Part shown: positions 45,859 through 60,074 of the stretch, piece after piece | Layout of the letters: every line of letters starts with the position of its first letter | Position numbering within the stretch: position 1 is the first letter of the stretch | DNA from: Ramazzottius varieornatus | Lineage: Eukaryota; Tardigrada; Eutardigrada; Parachela; Ramazzottiidae | Reading direction: 5' to 3' | Assembly (NCBI GenBank): GCA_001949185.1 | Contig: BDGG01000009.1 | Coordinates: forward strand, 62,001 to 126,000 | Length of the DNA stretch: 64,000 nucleotides | The notes under the pieces: generated by a model | The model's database searches: none | Told to the model about the DNA's origin: nothing | Seen by the model: the letters and a program-made list of their open reading frames with translations, nothing else | Translations under genes and position numbers: made by a program

Positions 45859-46547
45859 CAAACAGCTTGAGTACGGATAGGGCCATGCCTACGACGATCA
45901 GTCTATTGAACATGTGACATTCGCTGGCTAACCCACCAGTTCTCGATTTTCGATTGCAGTATGAGTAATCTTTATCTTTTTCGGGCAATTTTATTCTGTC
46001 GAACCGATACGGACAGTTTTGTTGTTACGCATACAGTATCTCGACTCAGGATGGTGCCTTCTGGAAACCGCTCTCGAATATTGTTTGCATTTTGCACCTC
46101 TCATTTGTTGCGATTAGCTTATGCTGTAGCATCCGCTGTACTCGCTGTAGATCTCTGGATCGTGATGGCGGCTTCCTTCTGCGATGACGTTTCGCGGGCT
46201 CGCGGTCATAAAGCAGATAGTCGGTACACTACTACGGTTCGTTTGGTACCAGTGTACTAGGTGGGCCGTGGAGTGGAACCGTGGAAGTCGAGCTGTGGGA
46301 CCGCCTGCCTACTTACTTGTCCGTGTATCCAGCTTTCCCAAATCAATAACCTTTTCTACCACGTGTTAAGACGCAAAGTTCGGACAACCACGTGATCCTC
46401 GCGTTCGTTAATTTTGGATTAATTCGTCAAATCGTCTGCTGAAAGTTGAAACTTCAAAAATTTTCTTCAGGGAATTTTCTGCTTTCTTCCATCCAACAGA
46501 TCATCCCTGATCTTCTGCAGCTTGATCGGTGACCATTTTCTTCCAGG
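45859..46547. other. Spacer before UQCRC2
   Basis: 689 bp holding the UQCRC2 promoter and 5' leader; the TTCTTCCAG just before 46548 could be a UTR splice acceptor. No gene or repeat recognised. Confidence 0.45.
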
Positions 46548-48878
46548 ATGTATATCGCTAAGCGAGGATTTGCAAAGCTGACAGATACAGCCAAGGCTGC
46601 GGCACAGGCAGCCGCTTCGCAGTCCCGATCAGGCAGCGATCGTTCACCTTCATCGTCGTCGTCGTCATCTCCCCGATCCTCTTCTCACTCGCAGCATCCC
46701 CACTTTGGCCACGAAGGCCACGTTTTAAGGGTAATTACATATTCCTTGTTAACGCCTGGTGGTTTTGCATTTCATTCTGTAACAGTGAACCTTGTTTGCT
46801 TAAAAATCTGCTTTTTGGGCTGCGCGTATCTAGTGGCACACTTCAACGGCAAGACTTGGGTGAAAGTGCGCTAGATACTTGGGGTAGTGTGGCATCAGTT
46901 CAACTCGCGCAGTCTGATGAATACCTTGACTGTGACACTGCGCCACTTCAGTCGACGTTTTCGGAATTTGGTTTATTTGGTTGTTCCTCTTTTAGCGTGA
47001 TCTGCTTGCAGGTTACTCGTCTTCCCAACGACTTACTCGTGGCTACTGAGGACCATGCTTCGCCGTTAGCGCGCATCTGTGTTGCAGTGAAAGCAGGTTC
47101 GCGTTACGAGCCCGCAGAGTTGCCTGGCTTGACCCATCACCTGCGTGGGGTAGCTTCTTGCGCCACCAAGCAATGCTCGGCATTCGGACTCTCCCGCAAC
47201 CTCGAACAGCTGGGAGCATCATTCCGAGCTTCGACAACTCGCGACCTGATGCTTTACACGCTGGAAGTATCCCGGCAGAACTTGAAGGAAGCCATCAAGT
47301 TTCTGTCCTATGCCACGACCCAGCAAGAGTTTAAAGCTTGGGAAGTCCATGACGCTCAAGATCGCCTGCTCGTCGACTTGGATATCCTCAAGATTCATCC
47401 AGAAGTTCGACTGGTGGAGTTGCTACATAAAGCTGCGTATCGAGATGGCTTGAAGAATTCTTTGTATGCTCCAAGATTCACAGCTGGAAATTATCACGGT
47501 TCAATGGTAAGTTTGCATTGTGGTTTTAAGTACGACCTTCGCAGTTTCTGTGCCAAGGTTACGCCCCGCTCGCCTACTGCGCACTTTCGTCCATGTCAGG
47601 GTCGTGCTGTAGACGCTTGTGCATACTCGCTTTCCCAAGTGGCGCACACTTCAGCCTGTAGCAAATGAGGATGTGCGCGCCTTGAGATTAACAATTAGGC
47701 TCAGTTTGTTTGCCGACGTCCCATCGTTGTCCAGCTTTGCGAGATTGTTTAGCATCTTACACCTTTGTTTTTGGCAGTTGACGGAATTCGCGAAAGCAAC
47801 GTTCAAGACCAACCGAATGGCCATCAGCGGGGTCGGTGTTAGCCACGACGAACTGCTGAATTACGCGCAGAAGTACTTCAAGATGGACGTGGGTGAAAAA
47901 GAGCACGCCTTGACTCCCTGGTCAGCCGTCACCAACATTGAGCCTGTCGACCATCGTGTCCACCACATTAACGGTGGTAACATTGTCAGTGAGCCAGCCC
48001 GTTACGGTGGTGGCGAAGCCTATGAAGAAACTATTGACTGTCTGACGTACGCAGCTTACGTCACAGAAGGTCCAGGCTTGAACGAACCGAGACAGTTGTT
48101 AGCCCTCAAGTTGCTGCAGCATGTTATCGGCGGAAGCTCCAAGATCAAGTGGGGTCGGGGAGTATCGCCGTTGGCGCGAGCTGCAGCATCAGCCACCAAC
48201 GAGCCGTTCGCCGTCAACCCCGTTAGCTTCGACCACGCTGACTCCTCTTTGTTCGGTGTGGCAGTTGTCTGTAACCCGAAAGACGCTCGGAATGTCCTCA
48301 GAGCTACCATCGATATTTTGCACGGGAAGGAAGGTGTCGATCAACAGAGACTTGAACAAGCCAAGTATGAGAGCTCAACGAACAGAGTCGTCTAGATCGT
48401 TTTCCAAGTGACGCACGCTTTCGGCCAATATCACCGATACCACGCGCCACTTGAAAGAACGATGCTGTCGATTTCTTTTCCAAGTGGCGCCTTTTATCAA
48501 CCACCAACACTGACAGTGTGCGCCACTTTCAGAAAAAAAGCCATCTGAAACGATTTTGCCTGCCGAAAGGTGGCCTGTTAATTGGCTGTTTGATGGATTT
48601 GATGTTTCTCAGTTTAACGAATTGGTTTCTTTTGTAGGAATCGACTGGCGTCTGCCATTTTGATGGGCCATGAAAGCGGAGCTGAACTGGTGCAGGACAT
48701 GGCAACTCAGGCTTTGATCAACAAGCAAATCCTCACACCGGAGGATGCCGCCAACATGGTGGGCAAGATCAGCCTAGAAGAATTGATTATGGCGGCCAAG
48801 CATGCGCTGGCTGGCAGGGCAACCTTCGCCGCTGTGGGCAACTTGGCCTACTGTCCTCGTCTGGATGATGTAGCATAA
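46548..48878 (+). CDS. UQCRC2: Cytochrome b-c1 complex core protein 2 (complex III)
   Basis: Four exons: 46548-46730, 47012-47506, 47778-48364 and 48638-48878, giving 501 codons; the phases agree. Core 2 is a non-catalytic M16-peptidase-like subunit on the matrix side of respiratory complex III. The N-terminus MYIAKRGFAKLTDTAKAAA is a plausible mitochondrial presequence, followed by an unusual Ser run. Family segments are VTRLPNDLLVATEDHASPLAR, AGSRYE, PGLTHHLRG, NLEQLGASFRASTTRD, NRMAISGVGVSHDEL, RYGGGEA, PFAVNPVSFDHADSSLFGV and GRATFAAVGNL. The zinc-protease HxxEH is absent (HHLRG), as expected for core 2. Three P1 repeats lie in its introns. Confidence 0.93.
46832..46960. repeat. Palindromic MITE, family P1 (degenerate)
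   Basis: In UQCRC2 intron 1; only TAGTGGCACACTTC and ACACTGCGCCACTTCAG are recognisable. Confidence 0.45.
47618..47724. repeat. Palindromic MITE, family P1
   Basis: In UQCRC2 intron 2; cores CCAAGTGGCGCACACTTCAG and GTGCGCGCCTTGAG, right end GTTTGTTTGCCGACGTCCC. Confidence 0.8.
48369..48545. repeat. Palindromic MITE, family P1 (double)
   Basis: In UQCRC2 intron 3, beginning about 4 nt after the splice donor; cores CAAGTGACGCACG / CACGCGCCACTTG and CAAGTGGCGCC / GTGCGCCACTTT. Confidence 0.8.
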
Positions 48879-49211
48879 AATAGGTCTCGTAATTATATTC
48901 TTATACCTGCATTTTCTTCTTGGTTTTTCGCATAGTCTATCTGATAATTCTTTTGGTTGTACGTGCTGGATGTGTCGTGTTTACGGTTTTCCGCTAACTT
49001 GTGCGACTTTGTGGTGTGACTTGCGAGCAAATAATAATAATACTAGTATACAATATATCATGTTGAATTTCTGGACTTTCTGATCGAGCCCGAAGGTAGT
49101 GTCATGTTTCTCGGCGTCAAAATTCGAATGGTAGACGATGAAGCGGAATATTGCAACAGGGAAGTAAAATATAAAACAGGAAAAAAACCCAGAAACGTGG
49201 AACTTACTGTG
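48879..49211. other. Convergent spacer between UQCRC2 and ALG13
   Basis: 333 bp of 3'-flanking sequence for both genes, including AATAATAATA near 49031. Nothing else recognised. Confidence 0.5.
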
Positions 49212-49937
49212 TCATATTCCGAAAAAATCATCTATGTATTGAGCAAATAACTCTGGTTTCCCAGGCTGATACTTCTTTATATTTCTCCAGTCTAGAGCAG
49301 GAAAAACCGTCGGAAGTTTTGACACCGTAGTCCAGTGGAGAAAACCTTGGCTAGCGAACTCCTCAGCCAGCTCGGCCTGGTGATTGTCCATCAGGGTCTC
49401 GTTGACCACTACTAGAAGCCGCTTGTTTAGCGTCAAGGTCTCTAACACACTTCCGGCACCTAGAAGAAAACGTAATGGTGTCGCACACTTTCAAAGCTCG
49501 CAGAGAGAATATGGAATTAATGAGAACGGCATCACGAACCTGCGTGACCGATGACCAAGTCAGCATTCTCTAGATCTTCTCGAATAGACGGCTTATATCG
49601 ATACGCACGAACTTCCACACCATGGACTATTCTGGACTGTGGTTCCGTGATCCCTCTACCGTATTGTATGACCAATCGTTGGTAGTCTTGCTCATGGAGA
49701 GTCTAAAAGAGCAGGGAATACATAAAACGGAATATTCATCTCGGGAATGCAACTGATGATGCCAGGAAACGTCCCGTCGATTTGGCTGCCGATCCCATTA
49801 CGTCATGAGCCGATAAGGAAGGCGCAGCCAGATTTTCTCACCTGTAGGAAATCTTTGGATATCAGCTGGTCAACCAGTGCATCAAAGCTAGTTGTCCCCA
49901 CCGTTGCAAAGGCCGTCTTTTGATTTTCTGGAGCCAT
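49212..49937 (-). CDS. ALG13: ALG13, catalytic subunit of UDP-GlcNAc:dolichol-PP-GlcNAc transferase
   Basis: Three exons: 49937-49842, 49702-49540 and 49459-49212, giving 168 codons; the phases agree. This matches the short, yeast-like form of Alg13. With the membrane protein Alg14 it adds the second GlcNAc to the lipid-linked oligosaccharide on the cytosolic face of the ER, the second step of N-glycan assembly. Diagnostic parts are the start FATVGTTSFDALVDQL, IQYGRGITEP, DLENADLVIGHAGAGSVLETL (the nucleotide-sugar loop, HAGAGS), RLLVVVNETLMDNHQAELA and the end ELFAQYIDDFFG. No OTU or Tudor extension as in the long vertebrate isoform is visible. It is divergent from NSUN4. Confidence 0.95.
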
Positions 49938-50298
49938 CCTGTTGCAAGCGTATCATCTGCACACGACGGTCAAAATCCTGTCGACTTCGCTCGATGGATG
50001 GAAGAAAATCTGATCGCAGTCTGGCAGCGGAGCCAGAGATTGAGTGACCGAAACATTGCGTATTCAATCGAGTCAAAATTAGCGTTACCCAATCAACTCG
50101 TTTGTGTCTCAGCAGCTAATTGACGTCACAGCTCGTCACACATCATGGAACAGTTGTTGATTGCTGATTGATCAGATGATCCAGATCGCAAAAATTTTCA
50201 AAAAAATGAGACTGCAGAAAATCTTCCAGAAAAAATCATTCTTCTGCTTGCAGTGTTACAGGCTAGCAGTGCCTTGCAGTGAGATCTGGATCAGGATC
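49938..50298. promoter_or_regulatory. Divergent promoter region of ALG13 and NSUN4
   Basis: 361 bp separate the two start codons. It contains the close CGTCACAGCTCGTCACA direct repeat near 50124-50140 (GTCACA twice). This is a position-based call with no specific factor site assigned. Confidence 0.45.
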
Positions 50299-52361
<2,063 letters not shown>

Positions 52362-52597
52362 TAGAAGTAACAACGGTGCAAAATGCCGCCAATGTTCGAT
52401 CAATAAATTCCACCGATCGGCTTTCTTCACATAACGCATACCTGCGTTTTTATCGATCAGTTGCACTGAGTGAGGTGACATCTTCCAGGTAAATATTCCG
52501 GCGACATTTAACTCGCACCGTCAAGTGAAATACCTTTTACTTTAATTTTCCGAGGGAACAACGACTATTCTGGAACTCGGGAAGAATAGGGAACAGA

Positions 52598-55500
52598 ATG
52601 TTTGTAACGAGACGGATATGGGAAGAACGTTTCTATCCGACGGACAAAGGTTGGGGTGTTTTTGATATCGCTCTTGATCCAGAGAAGCGCATCTTGCTGA
52701 TCGCTGCATTTGAGAAAGGTTTGCAGCGCTTCCGGTTGGATGGACAAAGTGCAGCCATTTTGGAACGGTCACCGATCAAGGAAAAGCATGGACATCGAGG
52801 GAACGTTATCAAGGTCTCTTGGCATCCTTTGGGCAAACGCTTCGCTACATGTGAGATATCTTCCCTGGGGTTTTTCCAACATTCAATCCATAATGGGCGG
52901 AATATTATTCTATGCGGGAATTTCGTTTCAAACTTTATGCGGAGTAAGTTGAATAAGAATTTTCGTTCTGAACTTTTGCTAGGTGGAACAGATTCGTTGA
53001 CCATCATCTGGAAAGATGACTTCACTCCGGAGCAACAAGTCCGCTTGGCCGAGATTCCCCAGACACTAGCATGGAACCCGACGGTCCACATTCTCATCAC
53101 TGCAGCCGGGCCTCAACTAGCCAGTATCAGTGTCCCTCGTGATCCCTCACTGTACCGACTTCAGAGCAACATTTGGTAAGAACGGTCGTCGGGAAGCATT
53201 GACCGGACCAACACTGTTGAGCAATGACCAGCGCCAGTGCGAGTCAGTATGCAAAATAGCCGGTAGTTCCATACGTGCGGATCAAACTCTGGCTCTTCTG
53301 TTTGCTGTCGGACACACCGACCACCGGCCACTGAAATACTTTCAAGTTTCCAACAGAAGAGTTCGACAAACAAACTCAACCAAATTATCCCGAGTGGCGC
53401 ACGGTGCTATTATTGGCTGAAAGCGTGCACAGCCATGACCAGGCTCAGGACGAGTTTGTTGTTTCTCAGGTGGCGCGCACATTCGGTTTTATTGCCTGGA
53501 GCAGTGCGCCACTTTGAAAAGGACCTTCTCGAGTTTGACTGCCGACCTCCCAAAATGATTCGGTAGTTGGCCTTTCGAAATTCATTCATCGAGCTTCTGT
53601 CGGGATACAGGTGTGCGGCATGGAACCACATTGGTCAAATATACGCTGTGGGGCTGGACAACGGGGCCGTCAGTGTGCGGGACCGTCGGGACAATGAGAT
53701 GTGTCTGATCCACGGTACGCTGAACGCACCGGTGTGGGATGTTGCTTGGACACCGGCTGAAGCTCCACGCCCGGATGTGCTGGTGGTCCTGGACTGGAGT
53801 TGCGCCATTGGGTTCTATCAAGCAACGGGAAAACAGTTTCGCGCGACGTGCAAACTAGACTTTGTGCCGTTACGCGTGTCGTTTTCACCGGACTGGCACT
53901 TGCTGTACGTGTGTGCTGCTGACAAAAAGGTAAAAAAGTGGCCTGCTCCAGGTGGAAGGATGTCTCGTTCGTTCTCTGAGCGCTTGCGACTTGCTATAAA
54001 GACCATCTGGTTCCCAAGTTCAATTTAGACAGCTTTTCAATGAAACTTCTTCTTTGGAAGAGTTTTGGCTGGTTTCGGGTAAAGGAAACGAATGGAATAT
54101 CGTACGTGATATATTTTCCTGCCTTTTGATTTATGAACCTCAATCAATCTGTTTTTACGGAATTTTAGAACTGGAATTCAAACTGAATTCTAGCATAAAA
54201 TTTTGAACTGTTGTCCGATTTGAACCAAATGCTTCGGAGAATCCGTCGATGATAGCACAACAAAAAGTGTAGCTAGGGGCTTATGTTCTTCGTCTTTCTT
54301 GCTTACTGTAGATTTACGTTGTGAGCATCGACGGAGTGGTGATCGGCAAGATTGCCGAATGCCGTAGCTGGCCTCTGCGATTCCTCCAGCGCCGCACCAC
54401 ATCCACCTACAAGTCCGACTTCCTGGTCATCGGGGCTGACGGGCTGATCAACATGCTACAGATCGCCTTCGACAAATGTTGGCACTACCACTCGGGCCTG
54501 TACGCTTCTCGTGAGTCCCTCGTCAACCTGAGTGTCAGGTCACTGGAACGCAACCGCGAAACCACCATTGCTGTCGGTGAAGCCGTCCACAAGATCGCAC
54601 TGTACCGCAGCCTCATGGCTGTGGTCGTCCCGAACGCTGTGGTGATCTACCGACAGAATACCCAAGAAATGATGCTACGATATGAGGAAGTGACAAGGAT
54701 GGCGTTTCAGAGGCAGTGTAACGTGGTACTGTTGGCAGCTCAACATGTCGTGATGGTTCACCAAGCCAAGATTGAAGCCATGAACTTTCAAGGAGCCGTA
54801 ACACAAGTGTGGAACTTCGCCAAAGAAATTAGGCAAGGTTTTTCATGTAACCAAGATTATGCAGTTTCGTGTCTGTATTTTATTTCAATAGAAATCAGAA
54901 AACGAGGGCGTTCTGCCCCACCGTTAGAAGACGACAGACAGTTGGGACGTCGGCAAATATATTCATCCAGATCGTTTCCAAAGTGGCACACATACTCAGC
55001 TGATAACCATGAAAACGTGAGCCACTGGAGCAACGATCTAAGTCAAACCATTGGCCGACGTCCCGGTGAATTAATGAAATAGTTTTTATTTCAAATAGAA
55101 GTTTCAGATAATGATTTTAATTATGGATTTTCGAGAAGCCAGAAATAGCCACTTTACATCGGATAATATATTACTATCCATCTTCTTTTTCTCTCAGGTG
55201 CGTGAATGTCACCGGCGGGTCTCCCGGGCAAGAAAGCCTCTGTGTGGCTCTGATCGACGGAGCGGTCATTCGACTTTTTCTCAACCAGCCCTTCCTTCAC
55301 ACCCTCCTGAAGATCCCCTCCGTTCCCATCGGCCTCGATGTCAACCTAAACCACAGCAAGCTCGCGGTGGTCGGAGAGAACAACGTGATCTATGTCTACG
55401 ACCTGGCGTCGAAAGTGATGCTGTATCAGGAACCCGGAGCGGACAGTTGCGCATGGAACCAGTACCATCCCGACATGCTGGCCTTCTCCACTGGGTCGCT

Positions 55501-58500
55501 CTTGAAAATCAAGATGAGAGAGAACAAGGTGCATACCAGAAGGACAGAGACGCCCATGAATGGGAAGGTGATTGGCTACGCCGGAAGTAAGGTCTTTTAC
55601 GAAACGACGGAAGCCAAGGCGGTGGTCGTCGATGTACCACATACCATGCTCATTCATCAAAGTAAGGCGTAAAGCTTTCCGCAATCTAAATTAATTTGGT
55701 GAATAACATCTCTTCATCGTCGTGTTGCTTCTCGGAACTGTTTTTACCTTCCTTCATACTTTCTTCCATGCAACACAACAGACAGTTTGTTTCCAGGTAC
55801 GTGAACCGCAGACCACGAGATGTTTCACGCACCTGCAGACATAGTGCTTGTTACGTCACATGGAATAAAGTATGCAGGTGGTCGAATGTTTACCGGTATC
55901 CGTCCACCACTGACGCTACCATGCAACGATGGTGGTTGCTGACTTGCTGGTACTACCGCGTACCCCTTTCAGGTATGGAGACCAAAGATTTCGTAGATGC
56001 GTACACCGTGGCTTGTTTCGGTTGTTCGGACAACGACTGGAAGGTTCTCGGTAACAAGGCTCTGGAGAGCTTCGACCTGGACATTGCCAAGCAGTGCTTC
56101 CGGCGGGTCCGCGACTACCCCATGTTATCGCTCATCGACGAGATCGAGCAACGTCGGAAAGTCAGCGACGGTAATGACAACCTGTACTTGGGCGACATCA
56201 TGGCTTTCCGCGGACAGGTAAGCCGATCAAGCACCAAAAATTCATTTCGTGAAGGAAACCGGCAAACAAAACGTTGTTTGCAGTTCGACGACGCGGCCAG
56301 GGCCTACAGTGCCGGTGGGAGACCCGACCTAGCCGTCAAGCTATTCACGGACATGCGTCGGTTCAAGCAAGCTGAACAATGGGCCAGCGGCGACGAGCAG
56401 AAGAGAGGACTGCTGGAACTGCGGGCGGGGTGGGCCGAGAAAGAAGAGGATAAAGGGGAAGCCATTGAACTCTTCTTGCAGTTGGGGGAAGTGGAGAAGG
56501 CACTGATCGCCATGAAGGAAATCGGATGGGCGAGAAGAGTACTGGATACAGCTAGAGCGTTGGACGTGGTTGGTCAACGGGAAACCATCGAACTAGCGGC
56601 CAGGTACGATGGTCTCATTGAGAATGTATTTTAGAAAAATACCCAGTACATGCGAGATTGTCGAAAGCTATTCTTTTGCTTTGATCCGAAAGCGCGCAAT
56701 ATGATGAAAACCAAAAATTGAATTGACACGACTGTTAGGACGCTGGTGGTGCAACCGAGTTTTTATGGCTGTCGATTTCGTTTGATAGCATACTGTTGGA
56801 AATGAACGACAGCAATGGCGCCGCCGAGCTGTACGAACTGAACAAGGATATCAAGTCCGTGGTCGAGATCAAGCTGGCTAGCAAAGACTGGGAATACCTG
56901 CTCGCTCTGTCAGACCGCGAGCCCTTCCATCGAGAAACTATCCTGATGCCGTACGCCCAGTACCTCATCGAAAACGACCGCTTCATCGAAGCCCGCTCGG
57001 TCTACCTGCGCGCTGGTCACCCGGAAGCGGCCACTTCCGTCCTCGCCCAGCTGGCCCAGGTAAGCTCGCCTTCGGTGCCGGATCGCCGACTTATTTTGCC
57101 TTTTTTCTACGCGGATGCCTGTCCGGTCTGTGCCGAGCACGGCCTTGAAAATAGTTTAGTAGAAAAATGGCAGAAATGTCCAGGACGCCAGATGAGTTTT
57201 AGCCAGATTGTCGTCTCGAGTGGCACAGGTTTGAGTGTAATTACTGGGAGTGTGCGCCACTTGTGTGCGAAAAACGATCTGGGGCAATTCATTTGCCGAC
57301 GCCCGGATAGTTTTCACCACTGATGTTGAGTAAACGTTCTTCGCAGGTCGCCGTGACCATCGAGCGTTTCAGCGATGCCTCGTTTTACAACCACCTTTTG
57401 GGCCAAGTTGCCGAAGAGTCTACCTTGGCCCTGACAGATTCGGGCCTGATTGAACGGGCGTACAGCGCAGCCGATGAGTTCCAAAGTAAAGCAGAACTGT
57501 ACAATTTGTACAGTGTGGTCGATAACGTGGTCAAAGACCCATTCAGTATCCTCTCTGCCGAATCGGTGTTTCACGCCAGCCGAATCTTGGCGGCCAAACT
57601 GTGGAGTGCAAAAGACATTCCTCCAGGTAAACACGATGAGGAGAAAATTTCAGACAGACGGAATCTAAAGAAACAAACTTGGCAGGGTTGTATATTGAAG
57701 TGGCGCACTTTGTCGGTCAATGAGAAAGGTAACACGCGCCACTTGGGCAAGCTTGACAATATCGTTTTTCTAGTGGCGCACTTTTCTGCCGGTAACATTG
57801 ACAACGTGCGCCACTGAGGAAAGCAGGCTTGTTGAGGTGGATTGCTTCGCTTCTGGATGATGATGATGATGATGAGGATGATGATGAAGATGAAGATGAG
57901 AAATAGAAATAGATAAGAAATGAGAATAGTCTTTACAGGTATCAAATTGGGTTACGTCTTGTTCGTTCTGGCCAATTACGGAATGAAGCTGGAATGCTAC
58001 AAAACAGCGAGAATGGCTATGGAGCGTTTGAAAGACCTCTGGCTTCCGAAGAAGCTGAACGCGCGGTTCGTGGAACTGTATGTTCAGAACAGAACCTGTC
58101 CGTTCCAGGACCCGCAAGAACTCTCGGACTTCTGTCACGCCTGTTCTTCCTTCAACTCGCTAGTGAATACCAGGACCGGATTCAGTTGTCAGTCGTGCGC
58201 CAGTGCGTTGAAGTATTGTAACGTGTCGTTTGAGCATCTCCCGCTGGTGGAGTTCTTCCTGGCACCCACCATCACGAATGACGAGGCTCTGACGTTGATT
58301 ACCATGGAACCGATGGTTAAAGGAAGCAAAAACTCAAGGTAATCGAAGCTGTAGAGTACAAAGAATGGATCGATAGACGTGCGCTCCGCAAATCATTTCG
58401 GCCAAATCGTTTTCCCAAGTGGCGCCCCTTCTCGGTATTACTGGCTGAAGAGTGCGCCACCTAGAAACAATTGGTCGAGTTCGCTTTCCCAAGCGGCGCA

Positions 58501-59027
58501 CACATCCAGTGTTGTCAGCCGAGAGCGTGCGGCACTTACAGTTATGACTGTGCTGTGTTTGTTTTGCAAGTGGCGCATGTTTTCAGCGGTTTTGGCCAGT
58601 ACGGTGCGTCACTTGGCAAAACGATCTCGTTGAACATAACTATGTGCGTAGGTTGGAAATTGGAATAGCCTTGTTGCTTTTCAGCGAAGTGGAGGTTCAG
58701 GAGGGCGTGGTCAGGTTCGACCGGCCAAAGACTGCGGCACCTTCGGGCAGCAACGAGCAGTTCTTTGCGGACTTCCAACGGAAAGGCGCCATTGTGGTGG
58801 ACAGGGAAGTACTACGGAATCTGAATGAAGAAGAGGTAGTCATACTCCGACTGGGAAATGGGAGACAGTGGAGGTTCTTCAGGAACATGTTGGCAGACGT
58901 CGTACCCGTAACTGCTTGTTGCTCGTGCTGCAGATTGTTTAACAGCGATGACTACTTTGCCAGTCTTCTTGAACTGAGCTCTTGTCCTTTCTGCCGTGAA
59001 CCAGTGGCAGTTGAAGCCAACGTTTGA
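52598..59027 (+). CDS. IFT122: Intraflagellar transport protein 122 (IFT-A core WD40/TPR subunit)
   Basis: Eleven exons: 52598-52850, 52983-53175, 53611-53929, 54312-54832, 55198-55661, 55973-56217, 56284-56603, 56789-57059, 57347-57626, 57939-58338 and 58652-59027. They give 1213 codons (human about 1241) and the phases agree. IFT122 is a core subunit of the IFT-A complex for retrograde transport and membrane-protein entry in cilia. Two N-terminal WD40 propellers (DSLTIIWKDDF, QIYAVGLDNGAVSVRDR, NNVIYVYDLASKVMLYQEP) are followed by a TPR-like solenoid (DFVDAYTVACFGCSDNDW; MPYAQYLIENDRFIEARSVYLRAG; DPFSILSAESVFHASRIL). A zinc-ribbon (CHACSS ... CQSCAS) and a C-terminal C-x2-C pair set (CCSCCRLFNSDDY ... 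CPFC) end the protein. Intron 4 appears to be GC-AG (donor AG/GCAAGG at 54833). Four of its larger introns hold P1 repeats. Confidence 0.95.
53360..53555. repeat. Palindromic MITE, family P1 (double)
   Basis: In IFT122 intron 2; cores CGAGTGGCGCACG / AGCGTGCAC and CAGGTGGCGCGCAC / AGTGCGCCACTTTG. Confidence 0.8.
54944..55068. repeat. Palindromic MITE, family P1
   Basis: In IFT122 intron 4; ends GACGTCGGCAAATATATTCA and ACCATTGGCCGACGTCCC, cores AAAGTGGCACACA / ACGTGAGCCACTGG. Confidence 0.75.
57180..57303. repeat. Palindromic MITE, family P1
   Basis: In IFT122 intron 8; cores CGAGTGGCACAG and GTGTGCGCCACTTG, right end TTCATTTGCCGACGCCC. Confidence 0.75.
57690..57830. repeat. Palindromic MITE, family P1 (double)
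   Basis: In IFT122 intron 9; cores GAAGTGGCGCAC / ACACGCGCCACTTGGG and TAGTGGCGCAC / CGTGCGCCACTGAGG. A GATGATGAT run follows. Confidence 0.8.
58378..58640. repeat. Palindromic MITE, family P1 (triple)
   Basis: Three tandem copies fill IFT122 intron 10; cores CAAGTGGCGCCCC / AGTGCGCCACC, CAAGCGGCGCACA / GTGCGGCACTT and CAAGTGGCGCATG / GGTGCGTCACTTGG. Confidence 0.8.
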
Positions 59028-59413
59028 TTTCCTGCAAACTGCTGTGCAAGACGATGTCTTGACTGTAGCTGGTGGATAGACGTTTGGAACCATCGTAACC
59101 ATGAAACACGAAAGCTGGTGAATTCCAGTTCATATCATTATTAACCACTCTGAATTGGGTACTGTCAAATTAGAAGGGTAAATCGTACGAAAATTCCAAA
59201 AGGTGCTTTTCTTAGCCTACCTTGTATAGGATAAAAAGCTGCATTGGAACTTGGAATCCCACAAAAAGTCGCGCACAGGAAATTCGGTATAAGAAAATTC
59301 TGAAGTTTGGGTCTCCCTGAGCGAAAACGGAGAAAGTCGATTGCTGAACAGTTGTGATAAATTCATGATTTTCCCTTCTAATTTGACAGTACCCAATTGC
59401 GTTCAGGTAATCA
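59028..59413. other. Spacer downstream of IFT122
   Basis: Holds the IFT122 3' flank and the inverted-repeat element at 59153-59398. No gene recognised. Confidence 0.5.
59153..59398. repeat. Terminal-inverted-repeat element, about 246 bp
   Basis: AATTGGGTACTGTCAAATTA (left) and TAATTTGACAGTACCCAATT (right) are exact reverse complements. The arms extend about 28 bp (through GAAGGG). No coding capacity. It has MITE-like form. Confidence 0.8.
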
Positions 59414-59875
59414 TTGGTTTCATGCTTAGGTAACGCTCCTAATGGTTATCTGAACATTTGGAGTAGGGTCACCAGTAGGGCGGAAAGACAAATCTTCGGC
59501 AAGCTTGTTTCGTGTTACAACATCGCTCTTCGCAACGTGGAAGTCGTCACCTTGGGACTGGTCACGGACACATTCAGCGGGTCCTGCATTGTGCTCCCCA
59601 ATTATCTGTACAGCGGCGAATGAATGTCGAAAACAATTCACTGCTGCACTGACTTCATCATAACTCATGCTTGTGTGACTGACCCGAGCATTACGAACTG
59701 TTTGGAATTGGTCAGCCACACAGAATATACTGTACTCGTACCTCTATGCCGGCCTGATGGTATTACAACAGAAACTCGCATCCAGGGTTCCCCATTTTTG
59801 TTGCGCCAAGCGAGTATTTATTCACTCCGCATTTCGTCGAGAACGATCCCTAATACTGTCAATATGCCAACATGG

Positions 59876-59988
59876 GGCGTCGGCAAGTGCACTGAATCAA
59901 ATCGTGTCTCAAATAGCGCACAGTTTCTTGCTAGCTGACAGTGTGCGCCACTTGGAGAGATGATCTCAGCGAATTCGATTGCCCACCT
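59876..59988. repeat. Palindromic MITE, family P1
   Basis: Lies between blocks A and B of the ANF paralogue; cores CAAATAGCGCACAG and GTGTGCGCCACTTGG. Confidence 0.8.
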
Positions 59989-60074
59989 CCTATATTATAA
60001 GGTCGAGGCTACGCGCAAGGCCTGTCACTGCCTTTCCTCCGTGCACTGCCCGCGACCCTCCCTTTTACTAGGTG

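Noticed and set aside
48365-48637. P1 repeats as introners (elements that create introns)
   Set aside because: In the introns I measured the splice sites lie outside the element ends, and several copies are intergenic or doubled, so insertion into existing introns explains them better. Copy ends close to the donor here are the nearest exception.
59621-59623. TGA as a selenocysteine codon
   Set aside because: The aligned receptor has no cysteine there, the locus is otherwise truncated, and no selenocysteine insertion element was seen.
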